Shown here: positions 41,072-49,731 of the stretch, piece by piece
Layout: every line of letters starts with the position of its first letter
How positions within the stretch are numbered: position 1 is the first letter of the stretch
Source: Streptomyces narbonensis
GTDB taxonomy: Bacteria > Actinomycetota > Actinomycetes > Streptomycetales > Streptomycetaceae
Assembly: GCF_014649015.1 (NCBI RefSeq)
Contig: NZ_BMSF01000008.1
Location: 1 to 64,000, forward strand
Length of the DNA stretch: 64,000 bases
Direction of reading: 5' to 3'
Notes under the pieces: model-generated
The model's input: only the letters and a program-made list of their open reading frames with translations
Database searches by the model: none
What the model was told of the DNA's origin: nothing
Program-made: the position numbers and the translations under genes

Positions 41072-41144
41072 TAGGCCGTGTGGGACTCGAACCCACAACC
41101 AATGGATTAAAAGTCCACTGCTCTGCCAATTGAGCTAACGGCCC
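41072..41144 (-). tRNA. tRNA-Lys (TTT)
   Basis: A 73-nt cloverleaf. Acceptor GGGCCGT pairs with ACGGCCT, the D-arm is AGCTCAATTGGCAGAGC, and the anticodon TTT sits in loop CTTTTAA. The T-arm is GGTTCGAGTCC. The discriminator is A and no CCA is encoded. Confidence 0.97.
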
Positions 41145-41249
41145 GTGCACAAGCACACCCGAGCAGCATAGCCCGACAGCCCCCCGGAACCGATCGGGTA
41201 TCCGGCAGAGGCGCGGCACGCGCCGCGCCTCCCCCGGACATCCGTCAGG

Positions 41250-44200
41250 TCAGTGGAGGCTCTTGAAGGCGTTCCAGCCGCCGCCGATCAGGATGCGCGA
41301 GCCGTACGGGCCGCGGCAGGTGCCGTCGTAGTCGTAGAGCCGGCCCGCCGTGTCACGGGCGACCAGGTCCGCGCAGCCGTCGCCGGAGATGTCGCCGACG
41401 CCCACCAGCGAGGTGTAGACGCCCCAGCCGCTGCCGACGCTCACCCGCGGGGTCACGCCGCCGGTCGCCGTGCCGTAGTACCGCCACAGCACGCCCGCCG
41501 CGTCCACGCCGAGCAGGTCGCCGCGCCCGTCGCCGTTGAGGTCACCGGCGCCGGCGATCTTCTTGTACAGCTTCCAGTTGGTGCCGATCCGGACCCGGGG
41601 CTTCATGCGGTGGTCGGCCGTACCGGCGTAGAAGTACATGTCGCCCGTCGTCGTCTGGCGCGCGATCAGATCGGCGAACCCGTCACCGTTCGCGTCGCCG
41701 GGGGACGTCAGGACGTCGTACTGCCCCCAGCCCGAGCCGACCGACGTGTACGGGGAGGAGGCCGAGACGACCTTCCCGCACCCGGGCCGGTAGGCCCGCA
41801 GCTGGTCCCCGACGCGCACCAGCACGTCGGCGCAGCCGTCGGCGCTGACATCGCCGAACGGCACGAGGAGGGACGCCGTCGGGAACTTCGCGCCGGTGCC
41901 CGCGATCCGCGCCGACAGTCCGCTGTACCCGGTGCCCTTGTACATCGACACGAGCCCGGTCGTGTCCATCACCAGGAGGTCGCCCTGCGTGTCGTTCCCG
42001 GCCATGTCGCGCCAGGCCGGCTGACCGCCGGAGACCGTGACGGTGCCGGTCAGCGACAGGTCGCTGCCCTGCCCGTCCGCCGTGTTCGCCTGGAGGTGCC
42101 AGGTGTACCGGCCGTTCGCGACGGGCTTCCCCGCCGCCGTCCTGCCGTCCCAGGAGACGTCGACACGGCTCCGGGTCTCGCCGCCCCCGTAGGCGCGGAC
42201 CGGGTTCCCGGAGAGGTCGCGCACCGTCAGCTGCCAGTACGACGAGGGCTTGGACAGCGTCCAGTACGCCTTCCAGCCGTCCTGGAGCCGCATGGTCGCC
42301 GGCACCTTCGACGAGGCGGCGGTGAGGCCGGAGGTGGGGACACCGGGCCACACGACGTGGACGAGCTGCTGACGGTCCTTGTAGGCGACGGCCCCACCGA
42401 AGCGGTCCACGGTCCAGTGCTCGCGGCGGGCACCCGGCACGGGCTCGGCGTCGACGAGCCGGCGCACGGCGGGCTTTCCGCTGGTGAGCTTGGTCAGGTC
42501 GTGGAGCCGGAGGTACCCGCCGGAGTCGCGGTCGACGACGTAGCCGTCGCCCAGCAGGCCGCTGGTGTCCGTCCCCGGGGTCAGCACGATCCGCGTGTTC
42601 GCCCTGAGGTCGACCACGCCCCGCTGCTGGGTCGCTCCGCACGCCCAGTACAGCCAACGTCCCGCCGCCGCCTGGAGGTCCGTCGGGACACACGCCGCCC
42701 CGGTCGTGACCTTGCCCAGCGGGCCATTGGTGTTCAGGTCGGTACGCGTCACCTCGCCCGCCGCCGTGCCCGCGTACAGGGTGTCGCCCCAGAGCGCCGC
42801 CGGCGCCGACGACGGCACACCGGGGACGGGCTTGGAGGTCTGCGCGTCGAAGTCCACGGCGAGCGTCTGCCCGCCGCCCTGGAAGACCGCCCGCCGGCCG
42901 AAGGCGTCGGCGATCCGGCCGTCCGTCTGCGCGGTGGAGACCCGCCTCACCAGGCCGTCGGAGGTACGGGCGGTGACCTCCAGCGGCTTCGACTCGTCAC
43001 GGGCCAGGTAGACCGTCCGGCCGTCACCGCTGTCGAACAGCGGCGTGCCGCTCTCCAGCCGCTTCGACTCCGCGCCCGCCCACACCGGCTGGGGACGACC
43101 GGTGTGCACCGGTCCGACCGGCAGCGGCGTCCATCCGTAGAAGCCGCTGCCCATCCGGGTGCCGACCTCCAGCGAGGAGAACCGGCCCGCACCGAGCGCG
43201 AGCGAGCGCACCTCGGCGGGCAGCGGCTCAAAGCGGCTCAGCTTCTCCAGGAGTGGTGCGCCGCCGTCCTTCGCCGGAACGGCCTTGAAGGCGGACCAGT
43301 CGGAGGAGGCCGTACCGCCGACGACGGCCACGCCCCCGCCCGCGATCTGGGTGAGCTCCGCCTCCGCCTTCTCCAGGAGGGTCTTCGTCCGCCCGTCGGG
43401 GTGGAGCGCGACGAGCCGCCGCTTCAGGGCGGCGTCGGCTCCAGAGGCCTCACTCAGGGCGAGGACCCAGTCGCCGACAAGGCCGACACGAGCGGTGCTC
43501 AGGCCCGCGGGGAGGGTGATCGTCTGCTCGGCGCCGGTCAGCGCCGCGCGCTGCCGCACGTGCACGGTGCGGTTCTTGTCGATCCAGGCGATCCGCTCGG
43601 GGCTCACGGCCACCGGCGCGAAGAGCGCGGTCCCGGTCGGGGTGGGGGCCGGGATCACGGTCATCTGCCCGGTGCTCAGGTCGACGACGCCGAGGTCGGA
43701 GTAGCCGTACGCGGCCGGGTCGCCGGAGCGGCCGAAGCGCAGCACGGCGACGGAGTCGTCGCCGGCCACGAGCGGCGCCGTGTTCAGGTGGGCGCCCTCG
43801 GGCCAGCCGGTGACGGGCGTGCGGGCCCCGTCCGGGTCGGCCGCGCTCACCAGGTAGTAGCCGGTGGTCGTGGAGTGGTCCTCGGCGGAGGCGTACTGCT
43901 GGAAGAGCAGCATGGAGCCGAGCAGCCCCTGGTAGGTCGCGTCGCCCGGCATGTCGAACGACTGTTCGGTGCCGGACTCCAGGTCGCGGACGGCGTGGGC
44001 GCCGTCACCGCGCTGGACGTACAGATAGCGCCCGCCGGTGCCGGACTTTGCGAAGGGCAGGGCCGCCGTCGTCCCGTACCCCAGCGGAACGCTCTTCGTG
44101 GGGTCGGTGAGGTCCGTCCACTCCAGCTCGCCGCCGGTGGACCGGTCGGGGTCCTCCGTCTCGTGCACGTAGCCCGTGGGGCCGGCCGCGGTGACGGTCA

Positions 44201-44372
44201 CCTGTCGGGGTACCGCCCGCCAGTTCGGCGCGATGTCGAGCTGGTCGACCCCGACGATCGGCGACGCCTCGGCGACCACGGCGGGCGAGAGGCCGACGGC
44301 CGAGGCGAGGAGCGTGGTGGCGAGGACGGCGATACGTGCGCGGGGGCGCCGCACGCGTGCGAAACGAGACAA
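41250..44372 (-). CDS. Secreted FG-GAP/VCBS repeat protein
   Basis: A 1040-residue exported protein. A signal peptide (RRPRARIAVLATTLLASAVG, cleavage near VVAEAS) precedes a beta-propeller-like region (about 60–650). An FlgD/FN3-like segment follows (about 720–800; NPVRAYGGGETRSRVDVSWD and NGRYTWHLQ). The C-terminal 200 residues are FG-GAP/VCBS repeats with calcium-type loops such as GDANGDGFADLI, GDLNGDGRGDLL and GDISGDGCADLV. The likely start is TTG at 44372 with GGGAGGG eight bases before it, since no ATG or GTG precedes the signal peptide. The function is unknown; such proteins are extracellular and often bind surfaces or sugars. Confidence 0.87.
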   Translation of the reverse strand: MSRFARVRRPRARIAVLATTLLASAVGLSPAVVAEASPIVGVDQLDIAPNWRAVPRQVTVTAAGPTGYVHETEDPDRSTGGELEWTDLTDPTKSVPLGYGTTAALPFAKSGTGGRYLYVQRGDGAHAVRDLESGTEQSFDMPGDATYQGLLGSMLLFQQYASAEDHSTTTGYYLVSAADPDGARTPVTGWPEGAHLNTAPLVAGDDSVAVLRFGRSGDPAAYGYSDLGVVDLSTGQMTVIPAPTPTGTALFAPVAVSPERIAWIDKNRTVHVRQRAALTGAEQTITLPAGLSTARVGLVGDWVLALSEASGADAALKRRLVALHPDGRTKTLLEKAEAELTQIAGGGVAVVGGTASSDWSAFKAVPAKDGGAPLLEKLSRFEPLPAEVRSLALGAGRFSSLEVGTRMGSGFYGWTPLPVGPVHTGRPQPVWAGAESKRLESGTPLFDSGDGRTVYLARDESKPLEVTARTSDGLVRRVSTAQTDGRIADAFGRRAVFQGGGQTLAVDFDAQTSKPVPGVPSSAPAALWGDTLYAGTAAGEVTRTDLNTNGPLGKVTTGAACVPTDLQAAAGRWLYWACGATQQRGVVDLRANTRIVLTPGTDTSGLLGDGYVVDRDSGGYLRLHDLTKLTSGKPAVRRLVDAEPVPGARREHWTVDRFGGAVAYKDRQQLVHVVWPGVPTSGLTAASSKVPATMRLQDGWKAYWTLSKPSSYWQLTVRDLSGNPVRAYGGGETRSRVDVSWDGRTAAGKPVANGRYTWHLQANTADGQGSDLSLTGTVTVSGGQPAWRDMAGNDTQGDLLVMDTTGLVSMYKGTGYSGLSARIAGTGAKFPTASLLVPFGDVSADGCADVLVRVGDQLRAYRPGCGKVVSASSPYTSVGSGWGQYDVLTSPGDANGDGFADLIARQTTTGDMYFYAGTADHRMKPRVRIGTNWKLYKKIAGAGDLNGDGRGDLLGVDAAGVLWRYYGTATGGVTPRVSVGSGWGVYTSLVGVGDISGDGCADLVARDTAGRLYDYDGTCRGPYGSRILIGGGWNAFKSLH

Positions 44373-44502
44373 AGAGAGGTCCCTCCCCGGGGCAACCTGG
44401 TGATCGGCTGAGCGTATCGGGTCGAACGCCGGTCCGAGAGCGCGATCCGGGGCGGGGAGCGGGACGGGGAAACGGGACGCGGAAACGGGACGCGGAAACG
44501 GG

Positions 44503-44544
44503 GCAGGGCCCGTACCAGCACCGAAGTGCTCGTACGGGCCCTGC
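44503..44544 (-). terminator. Hairpin terminator after DEAD-box helicase gene
   Basis: A 19-bp stem with one mismatch around a CGAA loop (GCAGGGCCCGTAC … GTACGGGCCCTGC), 20 bases downstream of the helicase stop codon on the minus strand. Confidence 0.8.
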
Positions 44545-44563
44545 TGTGTCAGGTCATCCGACC

Positions 44564-46900
44564 TCAGCCGTTGCGCTTCCAGCGCGGCTTGTCGTCGCGA
44601 CGGCCGAAGGAGCCGCCGGTCGAACCGGTCGAACCGGTGCCGCGGTGGTCGTCACGACGGGCGAAGGGGCGGTCGCCGCCACCGGAGCGGAAGCCGCCGG
44701 AGGGGCGGTCGTCGCGACGGTCGCGGTTGAACGGACGGTCGCTGCCACGGTGGCCGCCGGCCGGACGGTCGTTGTCACGACGCTCGAAAGAACGGCCGCC
44801 GCGGTCGTCGCGGTTGAAGCCACCCGACGGACGGTCGTCACGACGGAAGCCACCGGAGGACGGACGGTCGTTGTCGCGGCGGAAGCCACCACGGTCGCCA
44901 CCACGGTCATCGCGGTTGAAGCCACCCGACGGACGGTCGTCACGACGGAAACCGCCGGACGGACGGTCGTTGTCACGACGCTCGAAAGAACGGCCGCCGC
45001 GGTCGTCGCGGTTGAAGCCACCCGACGGACGGTCGTCACGACGGAAGCCACCGGAGGACGGACGGTCGTTGTCGCGGCGGAAGCCACCACGGTCGCCACC
45101 ACGGTCATCGCGGTTGAAGCCACCCGACGGACGGTCGTCACGACGGAAACCGCCGGACGGACGGTCGTTGTCACGACGGAAGCCACCGGACGGGCGGTCG
45201 TCGCGGCGGAAGCCGCCACGGTCGCCACCGCGGTCGCCGCCACGGTCACGGCGCTCGTAGTTGCCGCGCTCGTCGCGGAACGCCGGGCGCTCCTCACGGC
45301 GCTGCTCCTCGGCCTTCGCGGCACGCTCGGCCTCGACGGCAGCCGCGGCGACCTCGGCCTCGGCGGCCTCGGTGACCTCGGCGACAGCGGCCTCGGGGTC
45401 CTCGCCGCGCTCACGGGCGGCGCGGGCCACCAGGCGGTCGGCCTCCTCGCGGAGCTCGACGGCACGGCGCTGGAGGCGCTCCAGCTGCTTGGTCAGGTCG
45501 ACGACCTCGCGCTCGGCCTGCTTGGCCGAGTTGTTCGCCGAGTCGGCCTGGACCTCGGTCAGCGAACGGGCGCCGGTGATCTCGGCGACCTCGGGGTCGA
45601 AGGCGCCGGCACCGCCGACGAGGTGGCGCGAGGCGTCGACGCCCGCGTCCTCCATCAGGCGGAAGATCTGGCGGCGCTGGTGCGGCAGGGCCAGGGAGAC
45701 CACGACACCGGAGCGGCCGGCACGGGCGGTGCGGCCCGAGCGGTGCAGGTAGTCCTTGTGGTCGCCGGCCGGGTCCACGTTGAGGACCAGGTCGATGCCG
45801 TCGACGTGGATGCCTCGGGCGGCGACGTCGGTCGCCACGAGGGCGTTGACGTAACCCTTCTTGAAGTCCTCCAGGACGCGGGTACGGGCACCCTGCGTCA
45901 TGCCGCCGTGCAGCGCGTCGGCCTTCACGCCGGAGTCGCACAGCTGCTCGGCGATGCGGTCGGCGCCCAGCTGGGTGCGGACGAAGATGATCGTGCGGCC
46001 CTTGCGGGCGGCGATCGCCGCGGTGACCGGGGCCTTGTCCTTCGGCTTCACGACGAGGACGTGGTGGGTCATGGTCGTGACGTTGCCCTGCGCGCTGTCG
46101 ACCTCGTGCGTGACGGGGTCGGTCAGGTAGCGCTTGACCAGGGTGCCGATCTCGTTCTCCATGGTGGCGGAGAAGAGCATGCGCTGGCCGCCGCCGGGGA
46201 TCTGGTCGAGCAGCTCGGTGACCTCGGGCAGGAAGCCCAGGTCGGCCATCTGGTCGGCCTCGTCGAGGACGGCGATCTTGACCTGCTCCAGGGAGCAGGC
46301 GCCGCGGTTGATGATGTCGCGCAGACGGCCCGGGGTGGCGACGAGGACGTCGACGCCGCGCTCCAGGGCGTAGATCTGGTTGCCCATCGACGTACCGCCG
46401 CAGACGACCTTCATCTTGAGGCCGAGCACGTCGCCGTACGGCTGGAGGGCGTCCGCGACCTGCATCGCGAGCTCACGCGTCGGCGTGAGGATGATGCCGC
46501 GGGGCTTCTTCTTCTCGGTGTGACCGTCGGCCAGGCCGGCGAGCAGCGGCAGACCGAACGAGAGGGTCTTGCCGGAGCCGGTACGGCCACGGCCGAGGAT
46601 GTCCTTGCCGGCCAGGGCGTCCGGGATGGTCGCCGCCTGGATCGGGAAGGGGGTCGTCACGCCGTTCTGCGCGAGCTTGCGCACGACGCCCTCGGGCAGA
46701 CCGAGGTCGCCGAAGGTGACGGTGGGCTCGGCGGGCTCGTCGTCGGAGTCCGCGTCGGTGTCGATGTCGTCGGTGTCGACGGCGTCGACGATGTCGTCGG
46801 CCTCGATGACGGCCGCCTCGACGGTCTCGGTGGCCACTACGGCCTCGACGATCTCGTCGTTCTCGGGCATGACGGCGTGGTCAGAACTGAAAATGGACAT
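44564..46900 (-). CDS. DEAD-box ATP-dependent RNA helicase with Arg/Gly/Asp-rich tail
   Basis: A 778-residue helicase. An acidic head (about 15–60) is followed by the Q motif and P-loop GRGRTGSGKT (103–112). PTRELA, TPGRL, DEAD (213–216), SAT in LFSATM and HRSGRTARAGRSG complete the core. From about residue 555 the tail consists of DRPSGGFRRD / FNRDDRGG repeats that should bind RNA and may drive condensation. Family members remodel structured RNA, often in cold or during ribosome assembly. The ATG at 46900 is followed directly by the acidic head. A 198-bp unit within the tail is duplicated (next entry). No symbol is assigned because several paralogues exist per Streptomyces genome. Confidence 0.94.
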   Translation of the reverse strand: MSIFSSDHAVMPENDEIVEAVVATETVEAAVIEADDIVDAVDTDDIDTDADSDDEPAEPTVTFGDLGLPEGVVRKLAQNGVTTPFPIQAATIPDALAGKDILGRGRTGSGKTLSFGLPLLAGLADGHTEKKKPRGIILTPTRELAMQVADALQPYGDVLGLKMKVVCGGTSMGNQIYALERGVDVLVATPGRLRDIINRGACSLEQVKIAVLDEADQMADLGFLPEVTELLDQIPGGGQRMLFSATMENEIGTLVKRYLTDPVTHEVDSAQGNVTTMTHHVLVVKPKDKAPVTAAIAARKGRTIIFVRTQLGADRIAEQLCDSGVKADALHGGMTQGARTRVLEDFKKGYVNALVATDVAARGIHVDGIDLVLNVDPAGDHKDYLHRSGRTARAGRSGVVVSLALPHQRRQIFRLMEDAGVDASRHLVGGAGAFDPEVAEITGARSLTEVQADSANNSAKQAEREVVDLTKQLERLQRRAVELREEADRLVARAARERGEDPEAAVAEVTEAAEAEVAAAAVEAERAAKAEEQRREERPAFRDERGNYERRDRGGDRGGDRGGFRRDDRPSGGFRRDNDRPSGGFRRDDRPSGGFNRDDRGGDRGGFRRDNDRPSSGGFRRDDRPSGGFNRDDRGGRSFERRDNDRPSGGFRRDDRPSGGFNRDDRGGDRGGFRRDNDRPSSGGFRRDDRPSGGFNRDDRGGRSFERRDNDRPAGGHRGSDRPFNRDRRDDRPSGGFRSGGGDRPFARRDDHRGTGSTGSTGGSFGRRDDKPRWKRNG
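44761..45180. repeat. 198-bp tandem duplication in helicase tail
   Basis: Two consecutive copies of a 198-bp unit (66 codons). Landmarks GTTGTCACGACG recur at 44771, 44969 and 45167, exactly 198 bp apart, and the copies appear identical over their length. The unit itself contains shorter internal repeats. The perfect identity suggests a recent in-frame duplication. Confidence 0.85.
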
Positions 46901-47098
46901 GCGAAATGCGAAACCTTCCGGAGTCTCGGCACGCGCCCGTCAACTCCGTGAATTCGCAAATCGACCGCCTCAATGCGGTCAGCCACGGCTAGGGAGAGTA
47001 CGCGCCACACGGCGCTCTTCTGTGTCGGCGCCGGGCAATGGGATCAAACGATCTACCACCATACGCACCCTCCCCCACCTATGGCAAACCGGACTACG

Positions 47099-47902
47099 TC
47101 ACACCGGCCCGACCTGCGGTGACGCGGACGGCTCCGAAGGGGCTCCCCGCCCGTCCGCCGCCCGCATCGCGCCCAGCTGGGTCTCGGGTCCGGGGGTCGG
47201 CGGATCGGTCGGGTTCGAGGTCGGTTCCGGCGTCGGCTCCGGGGTGGGCTCCGTGGTCGGCTCGGGCGTCGGAGGCTCGGTCGGGTTCGGGGTCGGCTCC
47301 GGCGTCGGCGTCACTCCGCCGTCACCCGGGCCACCGGCCCCGCCGCCGTTGTCGCCGCTCCCCGCGCCACCGTCACCGCCGCCGCTGCCCCCGTTCCCGC
47401 CGTTGCCCCCACCGCCCCCGTTGGCGCCACTGCCGCCGTTCCCGCCGCTTCCGCCGTTTCCGCCGCTCCCCCCGTCGACAGGACCCCCGCCCGAGTCCTG
47501 ACCGCCGCCGGCGGCGCCACCGGCTCCGCCGCCCGCCTCCCCGGGCGCCATGGAGCCGCCGGTGCCCGCGGGGCCCGTCGAGGGCAGGGACGCGCCCGGC
47601 GAGGGCTTCGCGGAGCCCGTCGGCGAGCCGCTCGGCACCGGGGACTTCCCGCCCGCGCCGTCCGGCTCGGGCCCGCCGTTCTCCGAGCTCCCGTCCCAGG
47701 AGCCGCCGCCCCCGCCCTGGCTCCCGGCACCACCGGCGGCCTCGGCCGCCACGCCGCGCTTCCCCCCGGACGCGCCGGGCGCCGGCTTCGCCCCCTCGTC
47801 ACTCACACTCATACAGCCGCTCAGGCCGGCGCAGGCCGCGACGGCCAGCGCGGCGGCGACCCATCGCACGCGGGCGGGCAAACGGGTGGGCAAATGGCGC
47901 AC
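47099..47902 (-). CDS. Gly/Pro-rich lipoprotein, hypothetical
   Basis: A 267-residue exported protein. The N-terminal basic-hydrophobic signal (RVRWVAAALAVAACAG) ends in the lipobox LSGC, so the mature protein would be anchored by Cys at about residue 27. The body has a Gly/Asn/Ser-rich region (GGNGGSGGNGG repeats) and then PTPEPTPEPT-type repeats before the C-terminus. GTG 47902 has GGAGG seven bases upstream; the longer open frame is antisense artefact. No catalytic domain is recognisable. It lies just upstream of the DEAD-box helicase gene on the same strand, separated by about 200 bp. Confidence 0.7.
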   Translation of the reverse strand: MRHLPTRLPARVRWVAAALAVAACAGLSGCMSVSDEGAKPAPGASGGKRGVAAEAAGGAGSQGGGGGSWDGSSENGGPEPDGAGGKSPVPSGSPTGSAKPSPGASLPSTGPAGTGGSMAPGEAGGGAGGAAGGGQDSGGGPVDGGSGGNGGSGGNGGSGANGGGGGNGGNGGSGGGDGGAGSGDNGGGAGGPGDGGVTPTPEPTPNPTEPPTPEPTTEPTPEPTPEPTSNPTDPPTPGPETQLGAMRAADGRGAPSEPSASPQVGPV

Positions 47903-47987
47903 GGGGGCACCTCCAGGACACAACAGGCAGGGAAGGAACGCGTCACCCTGCCCAACTCCCTTGGCGCCGCAAGGGACACGCCCCGGC

Positions 47988-48338
47988 TCAGCCGTAGCCC
48001 AGCGCGTGCAGCCGCTCGTCGTCGATGCCGAAGTGGTGGGCGATCTCGTGCACCACGGTGATCTCGGTCTCCGCGACCACGTCCGCCCGCGACGCGCACA
48101 TCCGCAGCGTCGGGCCCCGGTAGATCGTGATCCGGTCCGGCAGCACCCCGGCGTACCACTCACCCCGCTCGGTCAGCGGCGTCCCCTCGTACAGCCCGAG
48201 CAGCTCGGGATCGTCCGGGGCGGGCTCGTCCTCCACGAACACCGCGACGTTGTCCATCAGCCGGGCGAGTTCCGGTGGAATCCGGTCCAGGGCCTCGGCG
48301 ACAAGTTCCTCGAACTCCTCGCGCGTCATCTCCAGCAC
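47988..48338 (-). CDS. Small zincin-type metallopeptidase family protein
   Basis: A 116-residue protein of the conserved actinobacterial minimal-zincin family (formerly DUF1025). The zinc motif is HEIAHHFGID near the C-terminus (HExxH). The N-terminal helix MTREEFEELVAEALDRIPPE and DNVAVFVEDEPAPDDPELLG are typical. GTG 48338 is used because relatives begin with a short extension before MTREEF; ATG 48329 is the alternative. No signal peptide is present. Proteolytic activity has not been established for the family as far as I know. Confidence 0.9.
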   Translation of the reverse strand: MLEMTREEFEELVAEALDRIPPELARLMDNVAVFVEDEPAPDDPELLGLYEGTPLTERGEWYAGVLPDRITIYRGPTLRMCASRADVVAETEITVVHEIAHHFGIDDERLHALGYG

Positions 48339-48465
48339 GGGCCCATTGTCCCCCTGCCGGGGGGACTCGCCGGGGGTCCGCGGAAACCGTTTTGGCGATC
48401 GCGGCCGACATCCCATATGCTTCTCACGTCCCCGACGCACTGAGAAGTGCGCAGGTGGGCCCTTA

Positions 48466-48538
48466 GCCCTCATCGTCTAGTGGCCCAGGACGCCGCCCTT
48501 TCAAGGCGGTAGCACGGGTTCGAATCCCGTTGGGGGTA
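48466..48538 (+). tRNA. tRNA-Glu (TTC)
   Basis: A 73-nt cloverleaf. Acceptor GCCCTCA pairs with TGGGGGT, the anticodon TTC is in loop CTTTCAA, and the T-arm is GGTTCGAATCC. It is first of three tandem tRNA genes. Confidence 0.96.
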
Positions 48539-48578
48539 CGCAGTAAACGTGTGCGAGACTTGTTCTCGCACTACGCAA

Positions 48579-48652
48579 GGCTCTGTGGAGCAGTTGGTTA
48601 GCTCGCCACCCTGTCAAGGTGGAGGTCGCGGGTTCAAGTCCCGTCAGAGTCG
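48579..48652 (+). tRNA. tRNA-Asp (GTC), copy 1
   Basis: A 74-nt cloverleaf. Acceptor GGCTCTG pairs with CAGAGTC, the anticodon GTC is in loop CTGTCAA, and the T-arm is GGTTCAAGTCC. The gene is identical to the second copy at 55275–55348. Confidence 0.97.
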
Positions 48653-48674
48653 CTGAAGCTGGAAACAGCTTCGT

Positions 48675-48748
48675 GGCTGGGTAGCTCAGTTGGTACGAGC
48701 GATCGCCTGAAAAGCGATAGGTCGCCGGTTCGACCCCGGCCCCAGCCA
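48675..48748 (+). tRNA. tRNA-Phe (GAA)
   Basis: A 74-nt cloverleaf. Acceptor GGCTGGG pairs with CCCAGCC, the anticodon GAA is in loop CTGAAAA, and the T-arm is GGTTCGACCCC. It is last of the tRNA-Glu/Asp/Phe cluster. Confidence 0.96.
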
Positions 48749-48753
48749 CAAAA

Positions 48754-48783
48754 GAAGGCCCCGTTCGAAAGAACGGGGCCTTC
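48754..48783 (+). terminator. Terminator of tRNA cluster
   Basis: A perfect 13-bp stem GAAGGCCCCGTTC with its complement around GAAA, six bases after tRNA-Phe. No U-tract follows. Confidence 0.82.
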
Positions 48784-48888
48784 GCCGTTCCCAGGACAAG
48801 CTCGTCCGCGCAGGAAGAAGTTCTTCGTCCGCGCGCGGAGAAGGCCGTCCGCGTACGGGGAAGGGGCCCGCGCCCCTTCCCCGTACGG

Positions 48889-49731
48889 TCACGCCTCCTC
48901 GCGCTCCCGCGTGCCGCTCCCCCGCCGGCCCCGCAGCGCCAGTGCCACCGCCACCACGGCCACCACCGCGACGAGCAGCGCCCAGTCCGGCACCGCGCGG
49001 CCCAGCTCGGCCACCCGCTCCTCCACCGCGAAGGACTCGTCCACCGAGAGCAGCCCCGGCAGCGCGGTCGTCCCGTCGAAGACCAGGAAGAGCGTGCCGA
49101 GGGCGATGAAGAACAGGCCCGAGAGGACCGACGTCGAGTGGAGCGTCAGCGGGCCGACCCGGAGCGGCCGGCCCCGCAGCCAGCGCCGCCGGCCCAGGTC
49201 GTACCGCTCCCAGAGCAGCGCGAGGACGAAGAGCGGGACCGCCATGCCCAGCGCGTACACGGCGAGGAGCAGCCCGCCGTAGGCCGGGCTGCCGCTCAGC
49301 GCCGCCACCGTCAGGACGCTCCCCAGGATCGGGCCCGCACAGAAGCCCGCGAGGCCGTAGACCAGGCCGAGGGCGTAGACGGAGAGCGCCGACGTGGGCC
49401 TGATGCGGCCGCTCGCCTCGGCGAGGCGGCGGGAGGCGAACCCCAGGCCGAGCAGTTGGGCGACGCCGAGCCCGACGATCAGCCAGCCTCCGACGGTCAC
49501 CAGGAGGTCGCGGTTGCCGTAGAAGAACCGGCCCGCGACGGAACCGGCCGCTCCCAGCGGGACGAGGGTGGTCGCCAGACCCGCGTAGAGGATGCCGGTC
49601 CTGGCCACCAGCTTCGCGCGGGTGTCGATCGAGTACGCGAAGAAGGCGGGCAGGAGCAGGGCGCTGCACGGGCTGAGGAGGGCGAGCAGACCGCCGAGGA
49701 ACGCGGCGAAGTACCCGATGCCGGAGGTCAC
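48889..49731 (-). CDS. Cytochrome c biogenesis/CcdA-like thiol transporter
   Basis: A 280-residue integral membrane protein with about seven helices. The conserved reactive-cysteine segments are ALLSPCSALLLPAFFAYS and YGLAGFCAGPILGSVL, as in CcdA/DsbD-type electron carriers that pass reducing power across the membrane. GTG 49731 overlaps the TGA of the preceding dsbA-like gene (GTGA), so the two are co-translated. It should serve as redox partner of that periplasm-side thioredoxin-like protein. The C-terminal helix is followed by a short basic tail. Confidence 0.9.
   Translation of the reverse strand: MTSGIGYFAAFLGGLLALLSPCSALLLPAFFAYSIDTRAKLVARTGILYAGLATTLVPLGAAGSVAGRFFYGNRDLLVTVGGWLIVGLGVAQLLGLGFASRRLAEASGRIRPTSALSVYALGLVYGLAGFCAGPILGSVLTVAALSGSPAYGGLLLAVYALGMAVPLFVLALLWERYDLGRRRWLRGRPLRVGPLTLHSTSVLSGLFFIALGTLFLVFDGTTALPGLLSVDESFAVEERVAELGRAVPDWALLVAVVAVVAVALALRGRRGSGTREREEA

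Noticed and set aside
44761..45180. Regular repeats resembling a CRISPR array
   Set aside because: They are coding repeats of the helicase tail with no spacers and no cas genes nearby.
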